Of a stretch of 64,000 bases of DNA, positions 34,568 to 45,789 are shown piece by piece. The DNA is from Chlorophyllum brunneum. Lineage: Eukaryota > Basidiomycota > Agaricomycetes > Agaricales > Agaricaceae. A program made the position numbers and the translations under genes. Location of the stretch: positions 1,550,001-1,614,000 of the forward strand of contig OY756140.1 of the NCBI GenBank assembly GCA_963576785.1. The letters run 5' to 3'. The first letter of the stretch is position 1, and every line of letters begins with the position of its first letter. Below the pieces are notes generated by a model. That model searched no databases. It had not been told where the DNA came from and was given only the letters and a program-made list of their open reading frames with translations.

Positions 34568-36103
34568 CATTAGTCGTAGCGCTTCGCTGCGCTACGTGTA
34601 CCTCCGGAACATCGTCTCCATCCCGAACACCTGCCACCTCTATCTCATGACCGTCGTGCATACACACCCATTACTATCCACCTTCACATTTCCTGGCATC
34701 TTTTGGCTCTCACTCCATCTTTCCCTTCCTCTCCCTTCGTCCCATGTTCATGTCTGTTGTGTCATATTCAAATCCACCCTTCCCCCCTCCTCTCTCTCGT
34801 TCTCTCGCAACAACGTCGCTTCCAGGAGCTCCGTGCGTTCATTCATTTGAAATATGGTACATCCCACCTATATCTCTCCGGCATTACCCTTTTGTTTCTG
34901 GCACCCAGGAGGTTGTATCGCTGACGGCACTAAGACTATTCACTTAATTGACCAACTTTTGTCACTCTTTTCTGTTTTATAACTACCTGTTGCTTCATTT
35001 CTTCATACCAAAACGATTTTTGTGCCATCCAGACCCACAATATCTTGATTAATCAGCATATTTTACCACTTGCACACGCCCTTCTTTTGGACCTGGCCCT
35101 TCGGTCTCACCATTTTATTCTACCCGCACCTACCATAGTATCGTACTTGCCCATTTCGCTATTCGCGGCCGGAAAGCTAGGTATAGCAGTAGATCGTGTC
35201 AATATCTCCATTCATACATGCATGTATTTGTACGGTTCGTTTAGTCCTGTGACAAGACTAACGAGTTTATTTCTTCTGCGGATAGCACTGATTCGAGGAA
35301 GCAGAAAAATAAGCCCCGGACGATCAGAAAATGGAAGCCTGTCCTCGCAGCCTCATGAGCATTCTTAATCTTTTATCACTGCCTAGGCTTATTGTCAAAG
35401 TTGGAGCAGCACGGACAGGCTTTTCTTTTTGGGGGGGACAGTGTCGTGTGCGTAACTTTGTTGCGTCTCACCACACGCTTCATTATCACCAATGAATTCT
35501 ATATAATCTCCTTTCCCATCCATCTAATGTTAAGGGAAATTGGGTACGTTCGAATAATGGAGAAGGTGAGCACGTTAAAAAGGGATAGCCATCAGTGATG
35601 GTGTGGGGCTTGCTCAAAACGGATACCGCTAGAAGAGAGAGAAATGAGTTAAGTACGGAAGTAAAGGCTGTGTACACAGCAAGGTTCAGAATCGTACCAG
35701 TATCTATATCAATCGATTTCCCAAACCAAGGGAAGTTCAAGAAGGCCGAGAGCGAAAGCGAAAGGAACGTTGGCGAAAAAGTTCGCAAAGTCACAGCGGG
35801 ATGCAATCAGAATCGTACATTGAACCCGGTCATCGGACGCCATTGTGGTGTTCATAATCGTTTGTATGATGGGTTAGTTTATAAGACGATGGTCACAAGT
35901 AGTGAGATACGACGCAATAATCATCCAAAGGAGTAATATGCAGTAGGATGATTGTTGTGGTTAGTGTTGTTGCCGTGTGGTGGCGTTGGCGACCGGATGA
36001 ATTGGGAATCGCGGGTTTACACACCATTCGGGAATGGCGAGCGAGAGTCGAATCGGGTCACCCCATGCATGAGTTCGGTAATGCGGGACGAGACGGTAGA
36101 TGG
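34568..36103. other. Intergenic region between convergent kinase and NDUFS6 genes
   Basis: About 1.5 kb. The first 400 bases are pyrimidine-rich and likely kinase 3' UTR. No frame with a recognisable domain is present on either strand; the longest lack an ATG. A perfect 14-bp palindrome, ATACATGCATGTAT, is at 35214-35227. I see no tRNA or mobile element. Confidence 0.45.
34575..34596 (+). other. Perfect 8-bp stem hairpin in the 3' UTR of the Ime2-like kinase
   Basis: CGTAGCGC (34575-34582) and GCGCTACG (34589-34596) are exact inverted repeats around a six-base loop, TTCGCT. The hairpin starts 8 bases after the TGA that ends at 34567, so it will be present in the mRNA. A GC-rich stem this close to a stop could affect message stability, but the function is not shown. 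Confidence 0.6.
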
Positions 36104-36857
36104 TTAGGTGAGGATAAAAATAATCATAGTCAGTTTTTCGCAATATGGCTGAAAACCCAGCGTAGCATGCCCCGTGATTGACAACAGGGTTACACGCTGG
36201 TTGCGTTTTAACGACATACCCGCAAACACGAGGTCCTGGTTGATCCTGAGCGTACAGGAGAAGCCAAAAGTCCAAGTCAGTTTTCGTCCTTCCTTCACTA
36301 CCGTACGAATAGAAGAGAACAGGAAAGCGAAGACCTTCCATATCCCGTTCTACTTACCAAGTTGATGTAGATCTTCGGGTGTCCGAGAGGCCCTCCCCCT
36401 ATCGAACAAGTGTTCGTTCCATGAGTCCATTTGGAGGTATGATGGGTATGTAGGAAAGCACGGAAATTGGGATCCACGCGTGGTTTGAGACAACGCAAAA
36501 ACACACATCGTCAGCAACGGAGAGGTAAAAAAAAAAAAGCGCACAAATCGTACCTCCGTCACAAACAGCTTTTCGGCCATGAACAATTCGAACAGGCTCA
36601 TTCGCAACCAACTCCATAGCGCTCAAAGGGTTGGGCTGAAGCTCCATACTCGTCTGTTCAAAACGAGGGCCTGAGCCAGGACCGGGACGAGGTCGCTGGC
36701 TGGTTGACCACGTCGTTGGGTAGTTGGGAGCCTGGTGAGCGACGTGGGGGTCTTCCTTGGCCTGGGCAGGAAGAGCAGTATTCTTGTTCGCTGGGGCAGC
36801 AGTGGATGCCCGACGGAGAGAGCGGGCAAGCTGGGGAATGGCCCGACGACTGAGCAT
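36104..36857 (-). CDS. Complex I 13-kDa zinc-finger subunit (NDUFS6)
   Basis: The start MLSRRAIPQLARSLRRAST is a mitochondrial presequence. The mature part reads TTWSTSQRPRPGPGSGPRFEQ and QPNPLSAMELVANEPVRIVH, then GRKAVCDGG, spliced over a roughly 130-nt intron to GPLGHPKIYINL, then DQPGPRVCG. This is the CHCC zinc domain of the complex I matrix-arm subunit. The 3' end is uncertain. The last intron with the best donor (GTATGT) leads to GHIAKN and a stop at 36130, which loses the fourth zinc ligand; using the later donor GTCGTT instead gives CGYPYCEKL and a stop at 36104. The family normally has CGYC. It sits 136 bases downstream of the HSP104 stop on the same strand. Confidence 0.8.
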
Positions 36858-36993
36858 CGTTGACGTTGGTCGCTCCAACCCGGCCTCTCACAACTCGGAA
36901 CACCGTGTCAACTACTTGCCTATTTGGGACATTCACGGCATGCTAATGTACATTGGTCTACTGAATTTCCCGAGCCAGAACCCAAAATCTAAT

Positions 36994-39900
36994 CTAGTCC
37001 ATCTCTTCAATATCAATGTCATCCATGTCATTGTCCACCTCCATCCATTCATGCTGCACGGCCGGCTCGTGATTTGGAATGATGTGTAATTTATTGTGTG
37101 GCCCGTCGAACTGAACTCTGACCGTCTCATTGTCCTGAACGCGGCCGGAAAGTATCATAACCGAAAGTTGGTTCAGAAGCTCAGATTGAATGGCACGGTT
37201 GAGGGGCCGGGCACCATAGGCAGGTGAGTACCCAACGGACAGGAGGTAGTTCTTGCTTTCCGCATCAAGCTCAAGCTTGATCTTGCGATCGGCAAGGCGG
37301 CCCTCAACTTCCTTCAACCGAATATCTACGATCTTGAGCATGTCCTTTCGTGACAGAGAGCGCTAAGATGGGTCTGTCAGAAGTTCCAGGTAATTGAGAA
37401 GAAAAGACTTACGAAGATGATGATGTCGTCGATCCTGTTAATGAACTCGGGAGGAAAATGTGCTTGAATGGTGCTCATGACAAGCTGCCGAGTTTCAGTC
37501 TTAATCGGCGCACCCTCCTCAAGGTCGTTGAGGTATACCGCACCCAGGTTCGAGGTCATCATGATGATGGTGTTACGCATGTCCACTACTCTACCTTGCC
37601 CATCTGTCAATCGACCATCATCAAGGACCTGGAGGAACAGAGTGACGAATTCCCGGGATGCTTTTTCAATTTCGTCAATCAAAACGATGGAGTAAGGCTT
37701 GCGGCGGATGTATTCTGTAAGTTGGCCCCCTTGGTCGTAACCAACATAGCCAGGAGGTGAACCAATGAGCCGAGAGATGGAATGTTTTTCAGAATACTCC
37801 GAGGCGTCAATACGAACCATGGCGTCTGCTGAGTCGAACAAAACTGTGGCAAGCTAGGAAATTGAGATGTTACCAACCCTGTAACACATCCGACAAAAAA
37901 AGATATACATACCGTTTTCGCCAGTAGAGTTTTCCCCGTTCCAGAAGGACCAGCCGTTAAGAAACTTGCGACAGGTCGGTTGGGATTGGACAGGCCACTC
38001 CTCGACAAGCGGATTGCGTTAGCTACCGACTTGACTGCGTCGCTCTGACCTACGACTTGTCCAGCAAGGACCTTCTCCAACTTAAGTAGCTTTTCCTTCT
38101 CCGTGGTGACTAGACGTGTAACGGGTATGTTTGTCCACCGCGACACGATTTCTGCAATCGACTCAGGTGTAACGAGGTCAGTACCGCTCCCACTTGCAAG
38201 ATCCTCTTCTGCTTTCTTTTGTTCCAAACGGTCAAGGCGTAGCTTCAGATCCGGAATCGCAAAGTAACGAAGGTCAGAAGCGACTTCTAAATCGTGCCTA
38301 AGAACCATAGTCAGCGCTACGTCCAAGAGAGATAAAATCAGAACGCACCGTCGTTCTGCATCCTCCCTCTTAGCATTAAGCTCCTCGAGTTTTCTTTTGG
38401 CATCATTAATTTCATCACCACGCCTCTTCTCGTTCTCGTGTGCCGCCCTGAGGGGGTGCAAATGGTCCTCAACGTCGGCGATAGCCTTCTTGGCAGCTAT
38501 TAGACGTTCTTTGCTAGCGGCGTCCTTCTCTCGTTCTAAAGCATGAATTTCAATCTCAAGCTCCAACTTACGGCGCTGGAGCTTGTCAATGGCCTCGGGT
38601 TCGGTTTCTCGAGTAACACGAACACTGAAATGCGATTAATGCCCAGGCTTGAAGAAAATCCCGCTCATACCCACCTAGCACATGCCTCATCGATGAGATC
38701 AATAGCGGAATCAGGGAGACGCCGCTGAGTGAGGTAACGACGTGCCAAAGTGGCGGCTTGTATGAGGGCTGGATCCTGGATCCGAACCCCGTGGTGGACC
38801 TCGTACTTCTCTCTAATGCCACGGAGAATGCTGATGGTCTCAGCGACCGATGGCTCGTTCACAATAACCTGGGCAAATCGACGTTCCAGAGCAGGATCCG
38901 TCTCGATATATTTCCTGTATTCCGAGAGCGTCGTGGCGCCGACACATCGCAGTTTTCCACGAGCCAGTAGCGGTTTGAACAAGTTTCCGGCATCCATACC
39001 GCCACCTTCTGCACCACGGCCAGCCATAATAAGATGCAACTCGTCAACGAAAAGAATAACCCCTGGACCGCCATCTGCAGCAGCCTTTTCGACTTCATTT
39101 AAAACCGACTTGATGCGTTCCTCATATTCTCCCTTGTACTTGGCACCAGCCATCAACGCCCCCATGTCCAGGGAATAGAGCCGGGCGATGAGACTGGCGG
39201 GGACATCGCGCTTGACAATACGTTGTGCAAGACCTTCCGCGATGGCGGTTTTGCCAACTCCTGGTTCACCGATCAATACTGGGTTGTTCTTTGTTCTGGA
39301 AGAATAATGAGCTTATACCACTGGTGCAGATGATGCTGTAAGAAGCGTACCTCCGACACAGGATACGAATCGCACGACGAATCTCGTTGTCTCGTCCGAT
39401 GACAGGATCAATCTTGCCCTCCTCCGCGAGTGCGGTCAAGTCCACCGCATACTTATGCAGAGCATCGAAGCCCTGCTCAGCCTTTTTAGAATCCACTCTC
39501 CTGTTGCCACGGATCTGCTCGATCGCGGTTTTGAGTAATGGTTCAGTAAGTGCATTCTCTTTGAGAACGCCCTGTATTGAAGGTTCTTTGAGCAGCGCAA
39601 GTAGAAGGTGATCTTGGGCGATATAGGAGTCATGCATCGTTTTTTGTAGACTCTGCGCTTCACGTAAGACTTTCATCGTCGAACCGCTAAGGGTCGCCTC
39701 CTCGGGCGGCGGGTTCTGCGCAGGAAGGCGGACGATAAGTTTTTGCAACCCACGTCTGACACCGCTCTGTATTTCACAGTCAGTTCGCTGTACATTTCAA
39801 GGGGATGAAAACAATGACATACGGGGTCGCCTCCTGCTCTTGAGACCACCGATACGAATAGAGGGGCACCCTCCACTGCGGATGAACTACCGGGTACGGC

Positions 39901-40094
39901 ACCATCCGCGTTGGAAGTTTCATTTATGAGAACGAAAGCTACGTGCGCAGGGTGCACTAAGTCGTAGATTTAGCAATTGTTCCCAGGTTGTACCAAGGGA
40001 ATATACCTTGAGCATTAGCATGATCTTTTGCGAGCTGAACAGCAGCACCTAGTGACTGCTGAGCTTTATCAGTAAAGTCGAAGTTTGAAGCCAT
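36994..40094 (-). CDS. HSP104: Heat-shock disaggregase Hsp104 (ClpB type)
   Basis: About seven exons and 900 residues. The N-domain begins [20 protein letters not shown], then [13 protein letters not shown] and [16 protein letters not shown]1 has Walker A GEPGVGKT, pore loop [12 protein letters not shown], Walker [10 protein letters not shown]. The middle domain coiled coil runs from [20 protein letters not shown] to [16 protein letters not shown]2 has [24 protein letters not shown] (pore loop), VLIDEIEKA and the arginine-finger region [11 protein letters not shown]. The acidic tail [12 protein letters not shown] fits the cytosolic eukaryotic form rather than the mitochondrial Hsp78, as does the lack of a presequence. 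The hexamer pulls aggregated proteins and prion fibres through its pore with Hsp70. It shares a 144-bp promoter region with DPH7. Confidence 0.96.
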
Positions 40095-40238
40095 TGTCGT
40101 GGGTGAAAGCAAAGGAAGCGGAGGAGGTAAATTGTGTGACGCTATATATAAAGCCAGACATCTCTGTCTTCGAGCAACCCCTGGATGATTATGGAAATTA
40201 CTGGACGATTCGTGACGTCACTCTCACTTCCCACGGCC
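40095..40238. promoter_or_regulatory. Compact divergent promoter HSP104 / DPH7
   Basis: Only 144 bases separate the two ATGs. Visible elements are a TATA box, TATATATAAA at 40143-40152 (also TATA-like on the minus strand), a perfect 8-bp CRE palindrome TGACGTCA at 40213-40220, and a degenerate heat-shock array at 40194-40211. The array has GAA, then TAC, GAC and TTC at exact 5-bp spacing, where canonical alternation would be GAA, TTC, GAA, TTC (outer units perfect, inner units one and two mismatches). Which gene each element serves is inference. Confidence 0.55.
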
Positions 40239-41680
40239 ATGGTCGCCTTCGACACTCGCTTTCCTGCGGACTCACTTGAGTTCTGCCCTAATCCCATCGC
40301 CAATAATATCTTTGTTTGCGGGACGTACAAGCTTTACGAAGACACCTTCTCAAACGAGAACCAGAGAACAGCCCCACAACATCGACGGGGACAATGCCTC
40401 GTTTTCGAGGTCGGGGCGGACGATTCGGGCGATGAGATTAAATAGTTGCGCCTCGCACCCGCGACTCACCTTCGATAAGCTAATCGACCACAGTGAACAG
40501 ATACAGGAGTGTGACCTTCCGGCTATCCTGGACATGAAATGGTATTATCCGCACCACTTTTCCCAGCATCCCTACGGATGATTCAGTAGGTGCCATCTCC
40601 CGGACACCGCCGCTCCCTTGCTCGCCATCGCCGACTCCGAAGGAAATACTACACTTCACGAATTTAACCTTTCCGAGGTCTGTTTTTAGACTATCCCTGA
40701 CTTGTCACTTTTAAATGCGAAGGGCAGAGGCGGCTATCTCAGATCGAACGCATCAAATGCGCGTCTCCTGATGTCCTGTGTCTTTCCCTGGACTGGTCTA
40801 ATCGTCGATTACCCCAATCGTCTGTATCCATCCTTCTCTGGTTAATGGATTTCTTGACCTGTTTTCTCCTAGCTCTCTAGGTTCTCTGGTTGTGTCCTTG
40901 TCAAACGGAGCCCTCTGTCTGCTTCGGCCCGTTTCGGCCTCCACTCTGGCTCTGACGGAAACCTGGCATGCCCACGACCATGAGCCATGGGTTGCCGCGT
41001 GGAACTACTGGGATACTAATGTCATCTACTCGGGTATGCAGGTCGACTTTTTGCCACTCCCAGTTTACTGACGCGAGTGAAAAGGCGGGGATGATCTCAG
41101 ACTGAAAACATGGGATATACGCCAGGGCTTCGAGAGAACCGTCTTTACAAATACAAGGTTTTTTTAGCAAGCTGCGGACAGTCGCCTCATTTGAAACTAA
41201 CTTGCAATAGATTCGATGCAGGAGTAACTTCAATTCAATCCCACCCTTATATCGAAAATCTCATCGCAGTGGGAAGGTCAATTCAATCTCTATGCCCCCA
41301 TATTCATTTTTTCTCATCCAGTTAGCCACAGTTACAACAATACAGTCCAGCTGTTCGATGCTCGGAAACCTTTAGTTCCATTAATCCAAGCAAACGTAGG
41401 TGGAGGGGCATGGCGAGTCAAGTGGCATCCCTCTCCACCTCGCAAAAATGATCTTCTAGTGGCATCAATGCATGACGGTTGCAAAGTAGTCAATTTTGAC
41501 CTTTCTTCTTCTGACAGTAGTGTGCCAACCGGAAGTCACAGCGAGATCTCCAAGAGATTCGACGAACATGTGTCTCTTGCTTATGGCGTCGACTGGTCCT
41601 TTGCTCCCTCGGGGTTGGGGGACACAATCATTGGAAGTTGTTCTTTCTATGATCATACTCTTCATTTGTGGCGAGGATGA
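40239..41680 (+). CDS. DPH7: Diphthine methyltransferase Dph7 (WD-repeat)
   Basis: About eight exons. The start MVAFDTRFPADSLEFCPNP and IANNIFVCGTYKLYED match the first blade of the WDR85/Dph7 propeller (DT-x-xx-ADS-x-EFCP). Later blades: RRGQCLVFEV, AILDMKW, LLAIADSEGNTTLHEFNL, LGSLVVSLSNGALCLL, EPWVAAWNYWDTNVIYSGG with DDLRLKTWDIR, IQSHPYIENLIAVGSYNN, VQLFDARKPLVPL, GGAWRVKWHP, DLLVASMHDGCKVVNF, then YGVDWSFAPSG and YDHTLHLWRG. The enzyme demethylates diphthine methyl ester on elongation factor 2 before the final amidation to diphthamide. Divergent from HSP104; its stop is 103 bases from that of the convergent TMEM135-like gene. Some blades need short introns removed, so total length (about 340-360) is approximate. 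Confidence 0.88.
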
Positions 41681-41783
41681 AATAGGTGACGAGATGAAAT
41701 GATTGATTTTAAAATCACACTCAGGAGGGAAATTGGTTTAGGAGCAATCTACAAATTTGTGATGATATTGAAATTGTGTTTTA

Positions 41784-43814
41784 TCAGTGAGGTGTGCACT
41801 CATTTGGCGGCGTTCTATCGGCGGACGGATTCGTAGAGGTGGGAGGGAAGCTAGGTGTCGTGGGAATGCTTGGATCTCTACGTTTCCGCTTCCAGAATCC
41901 GGCGTTGGGTCCATTCACTATGAACGACAAGGTCCATCGTGAGAGACCACGCAGTGATTCTGGGCGATGGACTGCTGCGGTCAATAGGCTAGAGATCGAA
42001 AAGATAGTAACAATCCTGTCGACTGTGTTAGGGGATGATCAGGTAAGAATAATAACAAGCTTGCCGTTCAACAACCCTCGCACGCCGACTCCCAGCCTTC
42101 GCCCAACCGTCAGGTAAACAAGCCCTTAGAGCTTTCGGCATAACATACAGCGCCATCTCTCCTCTCCTCTTACCGTTCTCAATCCAAATACTACTTCCGC
42201 AGAGCAGAGAGCCTGCAAGCATACAGCCTAAAGGTCCGTCCCAGAAGTTGTGCGAGATAAATGGAAGGTATTTTGCCAGGATGAGAGAACGAGTAAGGCA
42301 AACAGCGATCCAGTACGAAGCGACGAATGTTCCGAGAAAAATCGCACTACGCAAGGCACCAAAGAAGGTTTGTAGGAACCGATGTGGTCGAAGGAGGGTT
42401 CGCGGGCGGGTCATGAGTACCGGGAGGAAGTGTGCCTGGAAACATAGTTGATTGAATTACGTTCTGAAGGTCGATGTGTATAGACATACAGGTATGTAGA
42501 TGGCCATAGCCTCAACAAATGCTTTCGATCCTCGCAGTCCGGTGTTGGCTAAGCAACTGTGCGAGAGTCCTATTGATGACCCGACTTCCGCATGGACAAG
42601 CTCACATGGAAGTCCTCCAATACCTGACCGCCTGGTCACGCCGAGTGTTTGCCATATGGCGTTGGCGGAAGCGCCACCATATGCCGGAAGGACGAGTGGG
42701 TCTGCCCATGATGCTGGACGCCCGAGGTCTTTTGCATAGGGTTTGAGGTAGCTGGCATAGGCCGGGCTAGGGTTTCTGTACATCCATTTTCCCTCGCGGA
42801 GGAGGTTGAGGGTTTTGAGAAGACGGGGATCTACATTGGCAAGAGTATTGATCCATTTGACGTAGGACCTTGGTAGCCTCGTTCGGAAATGAGCAACGAA
42901 ATCATTGGAAGGACTACATTTACGCACCTCTGTGGCTCATAGAAGAAACACCACATTATCCTCCGCTATGGTTCAGAATTCGCCAGCGAACAACGACGCG
43001 TCGTAACGCACCTTGCGCTGCACGCCCAAAACAAAAGGGCGTCAATCCTCATTGATAGTTTTTCCCTGAGTACTCTGTTCCGCTTCCTCCGTTCCTTCTC
43101 CAACAAATCCTTGACCAAGTCTGGTTCTGCAGCTGAATGGTGTTGACATTTAACCGTCAGTCTCCCACCTCCTTCGATATGTTGTTTCTCTCTCCCACCA
43201 GACCGCGCATGGATGAAGGACTGTACGAGGGAATCCAGCGCCCGCACAAGTAGCAGAAGCGTTAAATCCAAGGTAGGCGAGGTCGTGCTCGTATGGCCAC
43301 GTTTGGCGTTAGACGGATTCACTTTGGTCAATTCCCGGGTTCTCTCTCTCCCTTGTTGTAGTAGAAATATGCCCAGAGAAGACGCGATGATGTTTGCGAA
43401 GAACGTCCGTTGTTCTGGATTCAAATCTACGTTCCTCAACCATTTCTTTACCGGGTTCACCATCGGTTCCCATGTTTGGGCTGCTGCAGACCAGACGCTC
43501 GATTCGGAGGCCCGAGCACTTTTCTCCCATCGCTTCCAAAGATGTTGGAGAGTGGCTCCGCCTCCCACAGACACTGTGATTGCAAACGCGAACCCATCAT
43601 GACCCAGCTCTCTCCTCAGAACAGGCTGGAGGGCCGAAATATTCGTGTGGGTGGATTTTCTTCCCGTAATTAGGGCAGTGACAAATGGAACCAGGGACGG
43701 TCCAAGAGAAAGAGAAAGTGCGAGTGCGTATGTGCGCAGTGCAACTTGGACCGGATGTGTGGGGTCGTGTGAGAGGGAGGGTATGTGATTGAGCCATGAC
43801 GGATTCGCGGCCAT
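41784..43814 (-). CDS. TMEM135-like membrane protein
   Basis: The start MAANPSWLNHIPSLSHD leads to a helix (ALRTYALALSLSLGPSLVPF), then DGFAFAITVSVGGGATLQ. Further hydrophobic segments: RTFFANIIASSLGIFLLQQG, TLDLTLLLLVRALDSLVQ, IDALLFWACSARIMWCFFY. After LPRSYVKWINTLANVDPR the segment CxLVHAEVGSSIGLSHSCL resembles the CxxxHP/CxxH-type motif of the TMEM135 N-terminal domain. The C-terminal half has YIPAHFLPVLMTRPRTLL, LRSAIFLGTFVASYWIAVCL and RRGEMALYVMPKALRACL, matching the second half of TMEM135. The last intron (61 nt, donor GTGCGA) precedes DRIVTIFSISSLLTAAV. TMEM135 is associated with peroxisomes, mitochondria and lipid droplets in animals; the fungal role is not known to me. Confidence 0.75.
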
Positions 43815-44132
43815 GGGGTATCTTGATGTGTGTAAGTTTTCGTTTGCCGAGATGGAATCAACTTGTTAGAGTTGGTGCATTGCGAGGCGAAGGAGAAAAA
43901 AAAGAAAGTAGGAGTATTATCCGTGCCATGGGGATGCGCGGTCATGGAACCACGTGAGTATGCAGTATCAATCCATGTGATTGTGGAGATAGAAGTGTAA
44001 TAAAGAGTAGTGGAATATACATATGTGGGTATCGATATGCAGGAAAAATAGTAATGAGCGAGTTCGAGAAAACGATATGAGAGGGAAAGAAGCTGGATGT
44101 GACACAACCGACTATGCCCAGGTCACCTTTCA
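43815..44132. other. Spacer between dysferlin-domain and TMEM135-like genes
   Basis: These 318 bases separate two minus-strand genes. They hold the 3' end of the dysferlin-domain gene and the promoter of the TMEM135-like gene. I see an A-rich run at about 43890-43905 and several TATA-like strings (AATATACATATG near 44014), but no gene. Confidence 0.35.
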
Positions 44133-45673
44133 TTACCTTACACCAGCCGAGGGGGGTAAAAGAGAGGAAGATGTATCTGCAATGGAAGAGACATTTTGAA
44201 TGTCCAAACGATTGAGTTCCTCTTCGAGTCCACTTGTGTAGCTCCAAAACTCGACTTCGCTGGTACTGAAATTGGAGCCAATATTGACACCAAGGTCGGA
44301 CAATAAATCGGCCTTCCCGAGGAGCTTTAGAAATTGGACTCGGGAATCCGGATATACAAAGAGCTGAAGTAAAGCATGCCCCTAAAACATAGGATGAGTA
44401 AGTGCAACCGATCAGATACAAGGCACACCTACATGGCTGCGAAGGATGGGGGCGATGTACTCTCGAGGAGGCGGCGTCATTGACCGATGGGACGCAGCAT
44501 CAGGTTCCAAAAGCTGTGATGGCAGCAGTCCATCATCCTCGGTCCATTGCTTCTGTCTTCCTTTTCCCCTGGCGAGCCAATCCAATTCTACGAACTGATC
44601 CTGATAAGTAGGATGGTAGTATCCGAGCCATGTTCTCCAGAGATCAATTTTGCGCCCATCTCGACCATAACGTAACATGAGTGATCGACACCTTCTCCAA
44701 TCGTCTTCATTCCCATGCCAAACGGATTCGACCGTTGCATGTGGCAAATCAGACAAGCTGGTAAGGTTTGACGACACCATGGAGTGACGCAGGAGATTAT
44801 GGCTACTTGACATAGAACTTGAAGATGTGGAGCCTTCTAGATCGGCGTGTAGCTTGGTTTTTCCGGGCAGCATCATAAGCCTGACCCAACGCCGTCGACG
44901 TACCCAACCTCCCGCACTTAGGAAACCGACTTCAGCACGCCACTTGTGCTTCCGAAACACCCAATTATACTCGAAACCGTCATGTTGGACTATCCCTGTG
45001 TCTGAGCGCATGTCAATCATCCACGCTCTTGAAACCCAGCGCCAATTGCCATCAGGTAGTGGGTAGGTGGATAGAGTGATTGCCGGTTGCTCTGAGCGCT
45101 TCTGCGAAGCATTGGGGAAGGTGAATGCCAAAGGGTCAGTCGGCAAAAGTGAAAGTGCCGAATAATAGGGGATAGAGAAAAGTGTCATGCTAAGACGGTA
45201 CAAATATTGTATAAGCCAAAGGCCTAGATGACAACACGCTGAACTTACCCGCGTTGATTTTCGTACACAACCGCCCACTCATACCTATCCCTATCCTCGT
45301 CGTCCTCTATCTTGACAGCGTTATCGTTCAGGATTATTGAGGCATGATCAGGGGCCGATGCCATAATGGTCGCAGACAGCTCCTGGACTTCACCTGTTTC
45401 ACGCAGTATTTCTGAATTTGTGTTCGCATCCTGATTGAGGTTTTTTTTCGAAGATTTGGAACGCAAGCGAAAATTCGAAAAGGAGAGGATCCGAGACAGT
45501 CGAGGCGATGAGGCGAGTCGTTGACGAGCAGCATCAGCTCCATGCGAATCATCCCGGTTTAGTACAGGTGGAGCGAGGACTTGTTCGAGAGGCCGCGAGG
45601 TAAAGACCTGGCTGGATGTGGCGGAAGACATCGAGGGAGGAGGAGAGTTCTGCCAGTGTCCTGGGGGCTGCAT
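44133..45673 (-). CDS. Dysferlin-domain (DysFN/DysFC) protein
   Basis: Four exons. The start MQPPGHWQNSPPPSM is chosen over an in-frame ATG at 45760 because the latter lies only 29 bases from the divergent HSCB ATG. An N-terminal disordered region (Ser/Arg-rich, with LSRILSFSNFRLRSKSSKK) precedes the DysFN block YEWAVVYENQRG, spliced to MTLFSIPYYSALSLLPTDP. Then come YPLPDGNWRWVSRAWMIDM and GIVQHDGFEYNWVFRKHKW, and the DysFC block AGGWVRRRRWVRLMM. These Trp/Arg-rich repeats are diagnostic. The rest is unfamiliar, with DLWRTWLGYYHPTYQDQF. Fungal DysF proteins include peroxins and sporulation proteins (Spo73, Mug65); this one lacks visible membrane helices. The 3' end is a short exon ending SSSLLPPSAGVR. 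Confidence 0.8.
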
Positions 45674-45789
45674 GGGGACGATGACTTCTGTTCGGTACCT
45701 GCACAGGTGCTCGATATAGCCACGACTGCTTATTTGGAAGTTGGTATCCACGTGCCGCATTACATCATAATCATCTCCTCCTTTCGCTC

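Noticed and set aside
35214..35227. Perfect 14-bp palindrome ATACATGCATGTAT
   Set aside because: Alternating-type sequence of this length can arise by chance in 64 kb and nothing around it suggests a function.
35486..35806. Minus-strand hydrophobic frame between kinase and NDUFS6
   Set aside because: Starts at TTG, no conserved motif, and no splice continuation to a neighbour.
42030..42100. Possible GC-AG intron (GCAAGC donor) in the TMEM135-like gene
   Set aside because: A canonical 61-nt GT-AG intron with donor GTGCGA gives a continuous frame to the same downstream exon.
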